Source of the DNA: Annona cherimola
Taxonomy: Eukaryota > Streptophyta > Magnoliopsida > Magnoliales > Annonaceae
Length of the DNA stretch: 64,000 nt
Assembly: GCA_030490835.1 (NCBI GenBank)
Contig: CM059972.1
Span: 36,807,452-36,871,451, forward strand
Direction: 5' to 3'
Shown: positions 34,191 through 46,384 of the stretch, in pieces
Layout of the letters: each line of letters opens with the position of its first letter
Position numbering within the stretch: the stretch's first letter is position 1
Notes under the pieces: model-generated
Told to the model about the DNA's origin: nothing
What the model saw: only the letters and a program-made list of their open reading frames with translations
Database searches by the model: none
Made by a program: the position numbers and the translations under genes

Positions 34191-34618
34191 TTGGCTACTT
34201 TTATTGATGATATCAGTATTGTAGAATCCTCAGGCTACCTTAGTTTGCTGATGGCTATATCCCTATCTGGAGCTGTTTCAAACTATACCCTCTTGTTTTT
34301 GCAATCTATGGAGGCTCCCCATTAGCTTAGCCAATCCATTCCTAATATTACATCGAACTTCATCATAGACAATATGATCAGGTCTCTATCCTAATTGGGC
34401 ATGCCTTACGTACTTAGTTAATGCTTACTAACCTATATATAGGGGATTCTATATGGATAATATTATTTGTTTCATCTACGGGCAGTGCATGAGTGGTTAC
34501 ATATTGATAAGCTATAAATGAATGCGTAGCGCCTGAATCAAACAATGCTACTGCAAAATTTCTTAAAATATAAGCCGTACCTATAACCAATTTCTCTTCT
34601 TGCTCCTATGACTCAGTA
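34191..34618 (-). pseudogene. E pol: aspartic protease
   Basis: Minus reading EEKLVIGTAYILRNFAVALF, then DSGATHSFIAYQYVTTHALP with an intact DSGA active site, NQVRKACPIR, a damaged flap region, FDVILGMDWLS and ASIDCKNKRV. Several stops. Cut at its N-terminal side by solo LTR H; CAGTA (34614-34618) is H's left target copy. Confidence 0.85.
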
Positions 34619-35206
34619 TGTGATACCCAGACCCAAGTAGGGCTCATATATATGCATTTGGCATATAAATATGAATTATGTATGATTTGGATGATTTTTG
34701 GATGATTTTATGATTTAATAATATTTTACAATTAGGGTTATGATTAAGAATGGTGATTAAGATTAATCGTCATAGGCCAATGAGAGTCAAGATGACGAAA
34801 GGGGCTTAATGAGGATTAGAATATGCTAATGTGACATAAATAATTATTTTAATTTTCATAATTTAATTTATGAAAATTAAAATGATAATTATGGAATTAT
34901 GTTGGAAAATGTAGAAAATTCATAACTTGATGCCTATAAGGCAGATTGAGGTGAAATTTTAAATATAAGCTCACGATTATGGGCTTGACCTAATGTGTGG
35001 ATTGGATTAAGGTAAATGTGATGAGATTAAAATGATAAATATTTATTTTAATCTAACACTCTAAGGATATTTCAAAGGGTCATAACTTGACATAGAAAAG
35101 TCGGTTTGAGATGAAACTTGAAACGATTGAATAAAATTATGAAATCTATTATATGAACGGATTGGATGAAGAAAATTATCATGGAAATTTTCTTTCTTGG
35201 AGAGCA

Positions 35207-35281
35207 AGTAAAGTGGGTTACTTAAGAGCTAAGTAAAGCGGGTTACTTAAGAGCTAAGTAAAGTAGGTTACTTAAGGGTTA
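35207..35281 (+). repeat. Three 25 bp tandem repeats upstream of the H TATA box
   Basis: Units at 35207-35231, 35232-35256 and 35257-35281, each close to AGTAAAGCGGGTTACTTAAG plus AGCTA. They end 12 bp before the TATA box. They look like a U3 enhancer-type repeat. Confidence 0.85.
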
Positions 35282-35292
35282 AGCAAGCACCC

Positions 35293-35304
35293 TTATAAAA
35301 GGGG
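35293..35304 (+). promoter_or_regulatory. TATA box of the H LTR
   Basis: TTATAAAAGGGG, just after the 25 bp repeats and before a GA microsatellite. GGACGTCC is 200 bp downstream at 35493, with the GA tract in between. Confidence 0.6.
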
Positions 35305-35337
35305 CAAAAAATGGGGAGAGGAAGGGACATTCCAGCA

Positions 35338-35388
35338 GGGGAGAAAAGGAGAGAGAGAAAGAGAGAGAAAGAGAGAGAAGAAGAGAGA

Positions 35389-35441
<53 letters not shown>

Positions 35442-35452
35442 AGACTTTTCTC
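35338..35452 (+). repeat. GA microsatellite in the H LTR
   Basis: Almost pure (GA)n with AAG interruptions directly downstream of the TATA box. The Arg/Glu and Ser/Leu ORFs over it are low-complexity artefacts. Confidence 0.95.
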
Positions 35453-37429
35453 TCAAGAAAGGCAACCCTTGCATGACCCCAACCGGCATCATGGACGTCC
35501 AAGGCAAGGAGGAAAGGAAGAAAGAAAGAAGAAAAAGAGGAAGAGGAAGAGGAGCAAAGAGAGGAATCCAAGTTAGAAAGATTAAAACTCAAGTTTAGCT
35601 CAAATCAAGTATTTCTTGGAATTTAATTCATTAAAATCCAAGTTCTCTACCTTTATTTATGGATCATGAATAGGATTTATAATAAAACTCTAAAGAAAGA
35701 TTAATAACATTCTGGAATTGAGTATTGATTAAGAATTTTGCATATGTATTGAAAGGAGATGCAAATATTGGAGCAAAACCAAGAAGAAATGAGGCAGAAA
35801 TCTAAAATATGAATGGAATAGTAAATGGATGAATTTTAGTATGAAAATTTGTTTGAAAACTCATAATATGGTGAGTAAATAATTTACAAATTTTCAGCTC
35901 AAAAGGATAATTAGGTTTTAAATTTAAAATCCGGGAAAATCAACCTGGATAGGATTGAACAGGTGGCAGGATTATCTGTAGAAAATGAATTTTAATAATT
36001 TTTATACAAGAAATTTTGGGCTAAATATTTTACAGGATATATAATATTTATTTATTAACACATGAAAAAAATAAAAATTAGGTTTTGATAGGTATAAATA
36101 TGCCCCATAATTTACGTGATTCAGGCTGTCTGAAAAGGGATGTTGCTGTTCAGCAGAGTAAAAATACCAAAATAAATGGAAATAATAAATATTTCATGCT
36201 GGAAACATTTATTTTGGTTATTAATGTAGTTATTAAGGTTTGATAGAAATTTCAGATCAAAACTACTTAATTTGATATTAATTCAAGATTTCGAGAATTC
36301 AGTATGCCTGAATTCAGCATTAAGGACAGCTTAAGGAATAAATCAAGATAAATGTTAAATTACAGGTTTTTGTGATGGAATTTGACTTATAATGGGATAT
36401 AAATAAGTGATTATGAGGGTTTAACCTATTAGAGATAAACAAGATTACCCTAAATATGATTTTTTAAAAATATACAAAGGGATGTTCAAAGAAGGGTGCA
36501 GAGGGTGCCCAAAATGTATATGAAAGTTGCTGTTGTGGAAGCAAATAATATATAAATTTTAAACATGTATTAATACCCTAAATTTGGGTTAATAAAAACA
36601 TGATTAATTGCTTAAATTTAGGGATTAAAAATCTATTTTGATTTATGTATCCCAAGAGACGTTGAAAATGGGTAAAACGGGTCCAAATGTTGCTGTTTTG
36701 AAACCCTATGATGAATGGATTATAAATCCAAATTAAACCCTAAATTATGTGTTAATAAAGGGTTTTAATCTTGCTGGAATTAGAGACAAGTTGCTGTTTT
36801 GAAAAATTTTAAGAAACACATGATTTATGTGTTGAGAAATGGATGTATATGAAGAGATAAGTATGAAAAAATGATATATGGATTATGTAAGTTTTTAAAA
36901 TGCAAAAATGCATAAAACATAATGAAAAACATGGATCATGGTGCTATTTAAGTAAATAATGATAATCTCAAATTTTGAGATTATTATATGATGTCTAAGT
37001 TAGCAACTAAGTATTTAAAATGAGCACCGTTGTATGAAAAATGAAAAATATGTTAAAAATGATAAATGGAGGTAATGAACTTCCAAATAATGATTTAATG
37101 AAATATTATTACATTTATGTAAGTTTACCCTACATAAGGGTATTAAAAATGAATGAATGGATGATTGATATATATATGCTATGTTGCAAAGTATGAATAC
37201 TCGACTTGAAAGACAAGTGGGTTAAGTTAGATGAACTGATGTAGGTTGGAAAACCTAAGGAATATAAGTATTTGAAGACGATGCAAATAAACGAAAGGTA
37301 ATTTTCATTTATTTAGGCAAAGGCAAGGAAAAGAATAGAAGGAAATGGATTATGGTGATCTCAGGTAAGCAAGCGAACTTTCTTAAATAATATTTTCTTT
37401 GTATATGATGATATGTGAATGAAATGTTT

Positions 37430-38450
37430 ATAATTATGTTTTGACGAATGGGCGAGCACAAGTTTTGAAAATGAAGGTTTTATTGTAAAGCCACAAGTTT
37501 TGGAAAATGATGGCTTTAATGAAAAGCCTCAAGGTTTGCTTCATGGGAAGCAAGCAACAATTTTAAGATAAAGAATTTATCACAAGTGTTGCCTTGGATT
37601 GGCAATGCTTTATGTTAATGGATTGAGAAATTTGCTTATGAGTAAGTAAGTTCTCCATGATAATGTTTTCAAAGTATTTCACATTTTATGTCAATGGTTT
37701 TTAAGAATTTTCTTATAAGCAAGAAAGTTCTTTATGATGTTATTTCAAAAGTATTTTATAAGAAAAAAGGAATTTTACCCTTTTTCACAAAGTATTGGTT
37801 GTAAATAAGTTTTGAGTTATTTCTACAATAATTTGTGGGAAACAATTATGTTTATGAAAGAAAAAGGAAAAGGGGAATTGATTTATGAAAAAGATTTGTT
37901 TTGCTAGGTCATGATAATTAAATAATAAATGATGATTTGGACATAGCCCATATGTTTTGAAATGATATTCGAAAAGTTTTGATTTCCTTTAGATAAGGAA
38001 ATCTATGTTGAAAATATCTTGAAAAATATTTATACGAATGTTGTTGAAGGGGATTTAAGGATGACCAACCTCCTATGTTGATTTCATAAAATGGTTTGAT
38101 TTCGGGTTGCTAAATGGTATGCAAAAGATTATGCAAGCCCCTTATGTAAAAATGGTATAATAGATAGGTGGACAATAATTTGATTATTAAGGTGGTTGAG
38201 AAGGGGTAGCATAATTGCATAACTTTTGTGAACAAAAGGCCCCGAAATGGAAACCAAGAAAATGTTAGAAAATATATAGTTTAATTTTGAAAATTCAAAG
38301 GTTTCGAAATTCTTATATAATGATTTTAAGATGTATTATTTTCAAAAATTTCAAATGTTTATCAGAATGTTTTACTCAAAATATTTTCGAAAGAATTTAA
38401 GGAAGGTCATCCTAAAATTAGATTTCAAATGACAACTTGTTTAAAGTGGA
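37430..38450 (+). repeat. H-specific region with scattered short hairpins
   Basis: Low-complexity text with recurrent fold-backs: AAAGCC...GGCTTT (about 37489-37525), TTGCTTC-ATGG-GAAGCAA (37538-37555), TTGCC...GGCAA (37589-37606), alternating with TTTTTAAGAATTTTC-type words. No coding potential. It leads into the regular arrays below. Confidence 0.6.
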
Positions 38451-38464
38451 TGCGCTCGCTTTTC

Positions 38465-38640
38465 AAGTTGACACGGACTGCAGTCTATGATGTGTTTTTA
38501 AAAATGATTTTTTTAAAAGACACAGACTTCGGTCTGTGATGTTTTTAAGTTATGGATGCAGACTGAGGTCTGTGATCCCGGTTTTAAAGGACACGGGCTG
38601 CGTTCTGTGATATTTTAAACCAAACGGAGTGCAGTTTGTC
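38465..38640 (+). repeat. GACTGC/GTCTGTG hairpin repeats in H
   Basis: Four units about 45-60 bp apart built on GACACxGACTGCxGTCTGTGAT. The second is a perfect hairpin: arms CACAGAC and GTCTGTG closed by the loop TTCG (about 38521-38538). The first contains the palindrome GACTGCAGTC, the third CAGAC-TGAG-GTCTG; the fourth is decayed. Confidence 0.8.
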
Positions 38641-38699
38641 AGAATAATGTATTGTGCACTAGTACACGGAATAGGCCGGTTGTAGAGCACGGTTGGGAT

Positions 38700-38810
38700 G
38701 ACCGGGGCCCACTCTACATATGTCCAAGTCGCTAAGGGATGGCAGGAGTGCCAGCGGCGCCCTCCCTGCGATGGGAGCAGGATAAAGGAATAGCCGCCTG
38801 GCTAGCGTGC
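38700..38810 (+). repeat. Conserved LTR module GTCGCTAAG...GATGGGAG in H
   Basis: CAAGTCGCTAAGGGATGGCA, then GCGGCGCCCTCCC and GATGGGAGCAGG. The same module precedes the hairpin cassette in D (25260-25340), B (26005-26060), I (51180-51260) and, reversed, J (42655-42740), and in A1/A2 near 4140-4200 and 58740-58810. It fixes the position of the hairpin arrays within the LTR. Confidence 0.75.
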
Positions 38811-39142
38811 TGTTAAGGATTCTCTTCCAAAAAGGTAGCATGATCACTTGTTAAGTGTCACTACTAGATGGAGAGAAATGCATTTGCTTATGTTTTGCTT
38901 TTGAAAAGCCCAAAGATTGGGACATGAAAGCATTTTTAAGAAAAGTTATCCTAAAGGTTTTTTATGAAATGATTACCCTTAAAATAGGGTGTTTTACACA
39001 AAAGTGTAAATAACAGGAATGAAAGGAAATGTTTTTATGCAAATGCATTTATGGAAATGGTTTATGTATCTTATATGCCTTGTTTGTTATAAACAAGCCC
39101 CAAGACGGGGATTATGAAAAGGATTTATGTCAAACTTGTTTT

Positions 39143-39671
39143 TGGACATAAGAATGTCCATTATTAAAGAGCCTAAATGAAAAGTGTTTATGGACATGAG
39201 AATGTCCAATGCCAAAGTGTTTTAATGAAAGGTGTTTTAGGACATATGAATGTCTATTGCCAAAGGAAGCTATGTGAAAAAATATTTTGAGACATTAAAT
39301 GTCTCTTGGATAAAGGATTTTATGATGAAAAATGTTTTTGGACATAAAAATGTCCTTTGCCAAAAAAAGACTTATGTGAATGATGTTTTAGGACATGAGA
39401 ATGTCCTCCTTTGCCAAAGGAATTATGAGAAAAATGCGTCCACTGTCAAAAGATGGTTTTATGTAAAGGTCTTGGAACATTGGAAATGTTCACTCAAGAC
39501 AAAAAGGAATTAATTATAAAGGGTAAAACATGTATGTTTTGCTTTAACAAGCTCAGACATGGCTTGTAAATGATTTTAAGAATGAATGTTTTATGAAAAT
39601 GTTCAAGGACATAGAATTGTCCTCCTGAACAAAGGATTTCGTGATAATGTTTTAGGACATATAAATGTCCT
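39143..39671 (+). repeat. Nine-unit hairpin array GGACAT/ATGTCC in H
   Basis: Short inverted repeats with 3-4 base loops at 39143-39160, 39192-39209, 39241-39254, 39289-39305, 39340-39355, 39390-39407, 39475-39491, 39606-39623 and 39654-39671. The first six are 48-51 bp apart in a tandem unit with GCCAAAGG and TTATGxGAAA words. The arms change together: TGGACAT/ATGTCCA, AGGACAT/ATGTCCT, GAGACAT/ATGTCTC, GAACATT/AATGTTC. Followed at 39750-39763 by TGAGT-TGTC-ACTCA, the counterpart of the third hairpin in D, B and I. Confidence 0.88.
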
Positions 39672-40242
39672 CAAGAAAAAGTTGTTCAAGATGTTTAATA
39701 AAATGATTTTCAAGGAAGTCTTGCTCTAAAAGATAAAATGCTTACTTACTGAGTTGTCACTCACATTTTGTTTTTCCAAACCTTAGACAGGTACCGGGAA
39801 ACTCAAGAGATTGCAAACCTAAGCAATGAAGGAAGGTATGTGATGGTAGCCATGATGTATGGATAGCATGGTTTAAAGTGCTAAGGTATGTTTATGTATA
39901 TATGAACTTAATTAGAATTTTAAGTTCTATATGATTCAATAATTGAATGTATGGATGTATGGATGTAAAATGTGATAATTTAGTCAAGGAAACTTTCATT
40001 GTAGAAAAGCAGGATGAGATGCTATGAATGCGATATGAAATTTTATTACAAGTGTATTGCCACTTATTTGTTGTATGATGTGAAATGTAAAGATATGAAC
40101 GATGATGAACGAAAAAAAAATTTGGACGAGATCCAATTAAGAACCCGCCGCGTGATCAAGGCAACAATCCTGATTCATATTTACCAATCGATAAGGTCTT
40201 GAGGTAAGGAAGTGACGTCTCAGTTTGGGGCGCCACACAGTA

Positions 40243-41581
40243 CGAGTCAATGCATGCACCTACACTATGTTTGTAGAAGTGCCATGTCGGTTAGCAACTA
40301 CAGTTATCTTCTGTTGGGCTGGTCTTTCTCTCCCTTGTGCTCCTGATGCCTTATTTGGACAATTTGGGGCGATGTGCCCTACTTAATAATTTTTGCTTTA
40401 GAAGTTCCACAATCCCTTGCCATGTGACCCGTTTGACCACACTTGAAACACTTATTTGATCCCTTCAAACATTCTCTTAGATGACAATTTCTGACACTTT
40501 TTGCAAATTGGGGACTTCCTCTTCTTGGGAGTGGCTTTTCCTCTTCGCATTCCTCCTTTCTTACCTTTTTCCTTCCCCGCTTCATTTTCCTTAACACTAG
40601 GATTAAAAAATCTCTACCCTTGTCTCATTTCCTGGGTCCTTAATGTCTCTATCTCCAATGCCTTTGCCCTCTCTATAGTTAATGCATAGTCCTTAATTAA
40701 TAAAGGTGCAAGGTTTTCTCTCAGATATGGCCTAAGTCCTTATTGGAACCTTTGTACCTTGTTTTCTGGCACATTGGCGATCCACGACACATACCTTACT
40801 AATACATTATACCTAATTGCATACTCGGTAACTAACATCCTTCCCTGGTAGAGTTGTTCAAATTTAATTACTTTTTGACTCTGAAATCCCATTAGAAGGT
40901 ACTCCTCATTGAATTCTTCTACAAAAGTATGTCAGGTCACCTCCTCCAGTTGCGGCATGGTAATTAGTAAGGTCTCCCACCATTCATGAGCATCCTTAAC
41001 TAACAAATGAGTAGCACATAAGACCCTATGTTTGTCATTACACGGAGATATTTCAAATAATTTCTTAATCTCCGTCATCCACTGCTCGGCTTATATGGGG
41101 TCTGGTTCGCCTAGAAACTTAGAAGGACGTTAGGCCAAAAAGGCATTAATGGCCTTCCGGTCTGCTTCTAGAATGTTATTCTCATTTCCCACCGGTGCAG
41201 TGCTAGGGTAAGGATTGCTGCTTGAGCTAGCGTTTCCCTCTCATTTCCTCTTAATTGTGTTTGCTAGGTCCTTTCCTAAAGACCTTGAATTATATCTATT
41301 CTCTAGGTCGCCCATTCTCGGGTAGCTTGCTGCATGGCTTCTCTCAAGGCTGCAACTACCCTTTCTTTTATCAACCTAGCCTGTCTCGTATTAGTTTCAT
41401 TTTCAACATTTGGCTCAGGACTTATATGTTTTCATCGTTGACGAGTCTTCAGATTTTTCTCTCTTGGTCTGGGTCGCTTAGACCTAGTACTGGTTTATCG
41501 TACTTCTTACTGGCTTATGGTTTCCTCGTTGGCTACTATCTTTCCCTTGTTTAACCTAACTCTTGCTCTTTTATTAACCAT
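40243..41581 (-). pseudogene. E gag
   Basis: ATG at 41581 (MVNKRARVRLNKGKI). The middle keeps Retrotrans_gag words in broken frames: HEWWETLLITMPQ-like near 40960, YLLMGFQSQKVIKFEQ near 40880, and KDYALTIERAKALEIETLR near 40670. The nucleocapsid (40379-40597) has an upstream CHLREC piece and a full knuckle CFKCGQTGHMARDC; a second knuckle is reduced to GHIAPNCPNK. CAGTA at 40238-40242 is H's right target copy. Many stops. Confidence 0.82.
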
Positions 41582-41920
41582 GACGCTTTTTCTATACACA
41601 AAATCACATTAGTACATCTTCCATTTATAATTAGGGTTATCATACCATACATAATCAATCATAAATAAAATAGTCAGTCACAACTACTTTACTTATCTAA
41701 ACACAAAATAAGTCATAACATGCTCAATCATTTGTATCCACATAAAAGTTCATAACCACCTTTTTTCACACATACATAATTTTCAAATACAATAAGTTCA
41801 ATATATACATCACAAGTATTTTCATATCATAATATCGTACATTCATATATTACACATATGCAACAAGTTCACCTTACACAACGAAAGTTCTTTCAAAACA
41901 CATTATAATACATTTATACA
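41582..41920 (-). other. E spacer between leader ORF and gag
   Basis: About 340 bp of AT-rich DNA with no ORF. The matching spacer in I is 52910-53365. Confidence 0.6.
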
Positions 41921-41999
41921 TCACCGAAAACCAAAAAGGGCCTTTGCTAAGCCCAAATATCCTCCTCTCCTTAAGTAACGCCTATGGTTGAGTGGTACC

Positions 42000-44900
42000 T
42001 GTGGCGCCCCCAACCGAGCGTCACATCCTGAGCCTTATCTTGGGATCGTTATTAACTGGTAAACGTGACAAGATTGTTGCCCTATCACACGGCGGGATTT
42101 AACGGATATTTATCCAATTATTTACAGTTCCTTAATAATTTATTTTGAAAATATTTTTCTTCAAATGCCCGTACAAGTCATCTTTGATCTAATACACACA
42201 TTTCATTTCAGATAGAATCATAAAATTTCATAACATATCTATCATCCATAATGTGCATGTTCATAAAATATAAATCATCACATAGATCATAAAATGTTAA
42301 GTCACATTACATTCCATTATCCACAAGCAATACATATTAAAATTCATAAGATCTTCACATTCTTCATGCTTAGTTCAAGCTCCTTGTCTCTTTCAATTCT
42401 TCACCTGTCTATGGGTTTGGAAAACAAAACGTGATTTGTACACTCAATAAGCAAGCTTTATACATATTTTCAAGCAAATTAATTTGAAAGCAACATTTTT
42501 CAAAAACGTTCCTCTCCATTCAGTAGAGACACTTATCAAGTGATCAACTACTTGCGAAGTAGAAATCTTTTATTTACAATCATCATGGAAAGCAACATTA
42601 TACCCCCTCGGGGATATGTCATGACAATGAGATGAATGCATTATGATCTCTTAGGATGGAAGCTAGCTAGGCGACCATCCGTCTTCATCTTCTCTCATCC
42701 AGGGAGGCACCGCCGACCCTTGGCCTATCTTAGTGACTCGGCCACACCAAATGGGGACAATCAGTCCACTTATACCTTTAAGGTGGACCTCATGCATTGT
42801 GCACATGAACTTATCCATGACATGCTAGCATGATTTTCCTTGCATAATTTCATAAAGCAATATTTTTCATGTTTAACAAAATAGTTATATGAATCAGTTA
42901 TCAATACATATTGAACTAAGGAATGGTCATCCTTAAAGAACTTAGAAATAAATTTCAAATATCATTTGTTAAACTAATAAAAGTAGTTAAAACATCATTT
43001 GCAATTATTTAAGAATAATTTAAGAAACAAAAATTATTTAGAAAATTTGGCTTGCTTACCTTTTTCACGTGAGCATTCCGGGTCAACCTTTTCTTTTCCT
43101 TTGTCTATACATGGAAGAATGACATATCATTCATGTAAATTCCATTTGCTTGCATTCACTTAGTTTCCAACCCATTTTCATAAATATTCATAACCCGCTT
43201 GAATTCCAAGTTGGGTATACATACACGACATACTTATACATTAATCCATTCTTTTCATCACATATTCATTTTCCATATCTAGGGTAACATTTGTATATGT
43301 CATAACATATTCATAATCATTCATTGGTCATCATATAAAGTGATAGACTTCCAACTTGTCATTTTTAACATATTTTTCATAATTCACATATTGTGCCCAT
43401 TTTAAAGCACTTAATTAATGTCCTAAATCCCATATATTAATCTCAAATTTTGGAGTTATCCAAACAGTAATACATTTCTCGTGTTTCCATCATATTTTTA
43501 TGCATTTTTGCGTTTTATCATTTTACATAACCCATTTATCATTTTCTCATACTCATCTTTTCATATATGACCATTTTATAACACATAATTCATGTGTTTC
43601 TTAAAATTTTTCAAATCAGAAACTTGACTTCTAATTCAGCATAATTATACACCTTAATTAACACTTTATTGAGTGTATTTTTATGTATTTTTAATCCACT
43701 AATTTCAGGGTTCCAAAACAACAACTTTGGGACCCGATTTTTACACTTTCAACGTCCCTTTCGATACATAAAATCTGAACAGATTTTTAACCATTTAATT
43801 TCAGAAATTAATCCCACTTTTTTTAACCCAAATTCAGAGTATTTTCACATATTTAAAGTTCATATATAGGTTGCTTGCAAAACAGCAACTTTTCATGCAT
43901 GTAGGGTACCCTTTCTACACCACTTTGGACATCCACTTGTTGAACCCTTACAATCCGATTTTGGGCAGTCCTTGATAAGCCCTTTTTCACGTCCAAAGTA
44001 CCCTATGTTTAGGTTATTTTACCCTCTTAATTATCTAAAATTTATTTAAGCTACTTCATATATCATTTTCAACATCTAAACATGAATTTCGGGTCTTAAG
44101 AGTAACCCTAACTAGCCTTCTTTCTAAAATTCATAAATCATGCTAAATTCGACATACAACAAACATCTAAACATGAATTTTCATGTAATCATATCAACTT
44201 AATAAAATAGCAACATTACATGTAGATTAAAGCAATTTCTAGCTAGGTTATGAACTCAAAATCCACCCTAAACACCATCTCTTTCCACTTGAACCCTTAA
44301 TTGCATACTTGCCATTAAATTCTCATTTAATAACCTAATTAAGGGCATAATAAATCCTCATTTAACGATTCATTACTAATCATATTCAGATCCTATAAAT
44401 TGAGTTAGAAAAACTGGATTTAAATCATTCAAACTCAAGAATACACTTACTTGAATTGAGTAGCACTTAAACCCAATTGCTTTAGCTTATTTTCTTAGCT
44501 TATTTTCTCCTTTTATTTTCTTTTTTCTCCCCTTTTTATTTGCTTCAAGCTTGCTGAGTGAGGAGGACGTACACTTCTGGAAAGGGGGCTAAGCTCCTTG
44601 AATTTTTTTCTAACTTTCAACCATATGTGCATATGGACGTCCATTTGAGAAGTAGCTGGAATTTTCAGCTTGCAGATCCCACTTGCCACATCATTTTGGG
44701 ATTAATTTAATGTATACTTATCTCCCTTGCTGACATGGAAAATTGCGGTCCATTTAAATTACATTTTACTTAAATAAAAATTTAGTAATTATCCATACTA
44801 TTAACTAATCTCAAAGCTGTCCACTGATCATGTTTTCCAGCAGCTGCTTTTCTATTTTCTTCAATGAATTTGTAGCCTTTTTTAATGCATATTTATATAC

Positions 44901-46133
44901 CCTAATATGTGGGCTAATTAGGCATGTATTTAGCATTTTTAGAAAATTAAAAAAAATCAGATTGCTAGCTGTTTGGACGGTCCACATTTCAGCTCTATTT
45001 TGCTGCCCATATACACGTCCCTGTTTCAACTGCCTTTTTTAAATTTTTCCACCATTTTTGCAGCTTTAAATTAATGTCAATTTAATTACATAGTAAATAG
45101 CCTACTTAGGGTCAATTTAGGATAATTAAAAAATCACAAAAATTCCCAAAGGCTGCCATATCGTCCACATCTCCTTCATGCACCCTTGCTGTCCATTTCT
45201 TGATTTCATCTCAATGGTCTGGATTTGCTACTTTTAATCAGAAATTTCCACTCTAATTTAATGCACATTTATCCACATTAATCCTCAGCTAACTTTGGCA
45301 TATATTTTATTTGAAAAACTTTCACAAAAATCCATATTGGAGGCTATTTGGACGTCCCATACATGCCACATGTGCTATGCCACTTTAAGCTCCTTAATTC
45401 AGCATTTATTTATGAGATAATTGTAGGAATTTTCCATTTTTAATAATTCATAAAATACCCTACAATTAACCTCCTTTTTACACCTCAATTTCGTCTTTAT
45501 TCATTTGATTATTTTACTCATTTTTAACATAAATGTTAATCACTTTTTGGTGTAAAAAGTCAAAAGCATTGATCCCAATTTCTTGCAAGCCTAATCCCAT
45601 CATTATTTAAATGATAAAATCCTTTCATAACCTTGATCTTATAATTTTAACCGTTCATTTCAAATTTCACCTTAATCCGACTTTCCTAGCTCAAGTTATG
45701 ATCATTTTAAATTTTGGACGATGATAATCAATTATCATCAAAATTTTTAAAATCTAATTTTCCCATGTGATTAAGCATGAAATTATGTGCTTTTTCCTCA
45801 ATTTTCATCTTAATCCGCCTTAAGGCCATCAAGTTATGAATTTTCCAATATTTTCCAACTTGGCTCTATAATTAACCTCCTAATCTCCATTAGCCACATT
45901 ATGGAATTTAACTAATTTTTCATGGCACACTAATGCTGATCCATCCTCATTATGTTACTTCAATCATATTAATCCACGTTAACTTAAAATGATAAATTTA
46001 AGCAGCATTCATAACCACTGACCTACTTGCAATAAGCCATAAAAATTGCAAATAACTCATTTATAAATAAATCAATCATACATAAATCATTCAAATGCAT
46101 ATACATGATTCCTATTTTGGTCAGGGTTTCATA
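42000..46133 (-). repeat. J: solo LTR of the D/G/H/I family
   Basis: 4134 bp. Plus-strand ends are TGTGGCGCCCCCAACCGAG and CAGGGTTTCATA, so the LTR start reads TA instead of TG. Flanked by GTACC (41995-41999 and 46134-46138). Contains GGACGTCC at 44635 and 45350, the CCATCCGTC...GGTGGACCT module at 42655-42790 and one TATACCCC hairpin near 42600. Short ORFs inside are not genes. Confidence 0.9.
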
Positions 46134-46384
46134 GTACCTGTGTAGGCTCATCTGTGATGGTACTAGTATCGGACTAATCAAGAGGATTTTCATTGTTATT
46201 ATCTCCATTTTCACTTCCATCTTTTATAAGCTCTTTCATGGAGTCATCATTATCGCTCCCATATTCTATAGGTTCACTGTCACTATTAATATTCTTACTA
46301 GGTGCTCATTGGTTGCGGTGAAGGAGGTTCCTCTATCACACGCTCACCTTGAGCGTGGAATTCTTCCCTCTCTAACAAACTCTC

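Larger units (their letters stand above)
34619..40237 (+). repeat. H: solo LTR, 5.6 kb, with expanded repeat region
   Basis: From TGTGATACCCAGACCCAAGT to TTTGGGGCGCCACA, flanked by CAGTA (34614-34618 and 40238-40242). E's protease and gag lie directly on each side, so no internal region is left. It shares the family order (paired AACTTGA blocks, TATA, middle block, AGGCAAAGGCAAGG near 37315, terminal block), but from about 37430 to 39720 it carries about 2.3 kb of hairpin-rich repeats in place of the short hairpin cassette of D, B and I. Confidence 0.9.

Noticed and set aside
35311..35598. ORFs rich in Arg-Glu or Ser-Leu across 35290-35600
   Set aside because: They are translations of a (GA)n microsatellite inside LTR H, with no conserved protein.
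39143..39671. CRISPR-like array (regular short repeats with about 50 bp period)
   Set aside because: Spacers are related to each other, repeats vary, and the setting is a plant LTR; it is a hairpin minisatellite.
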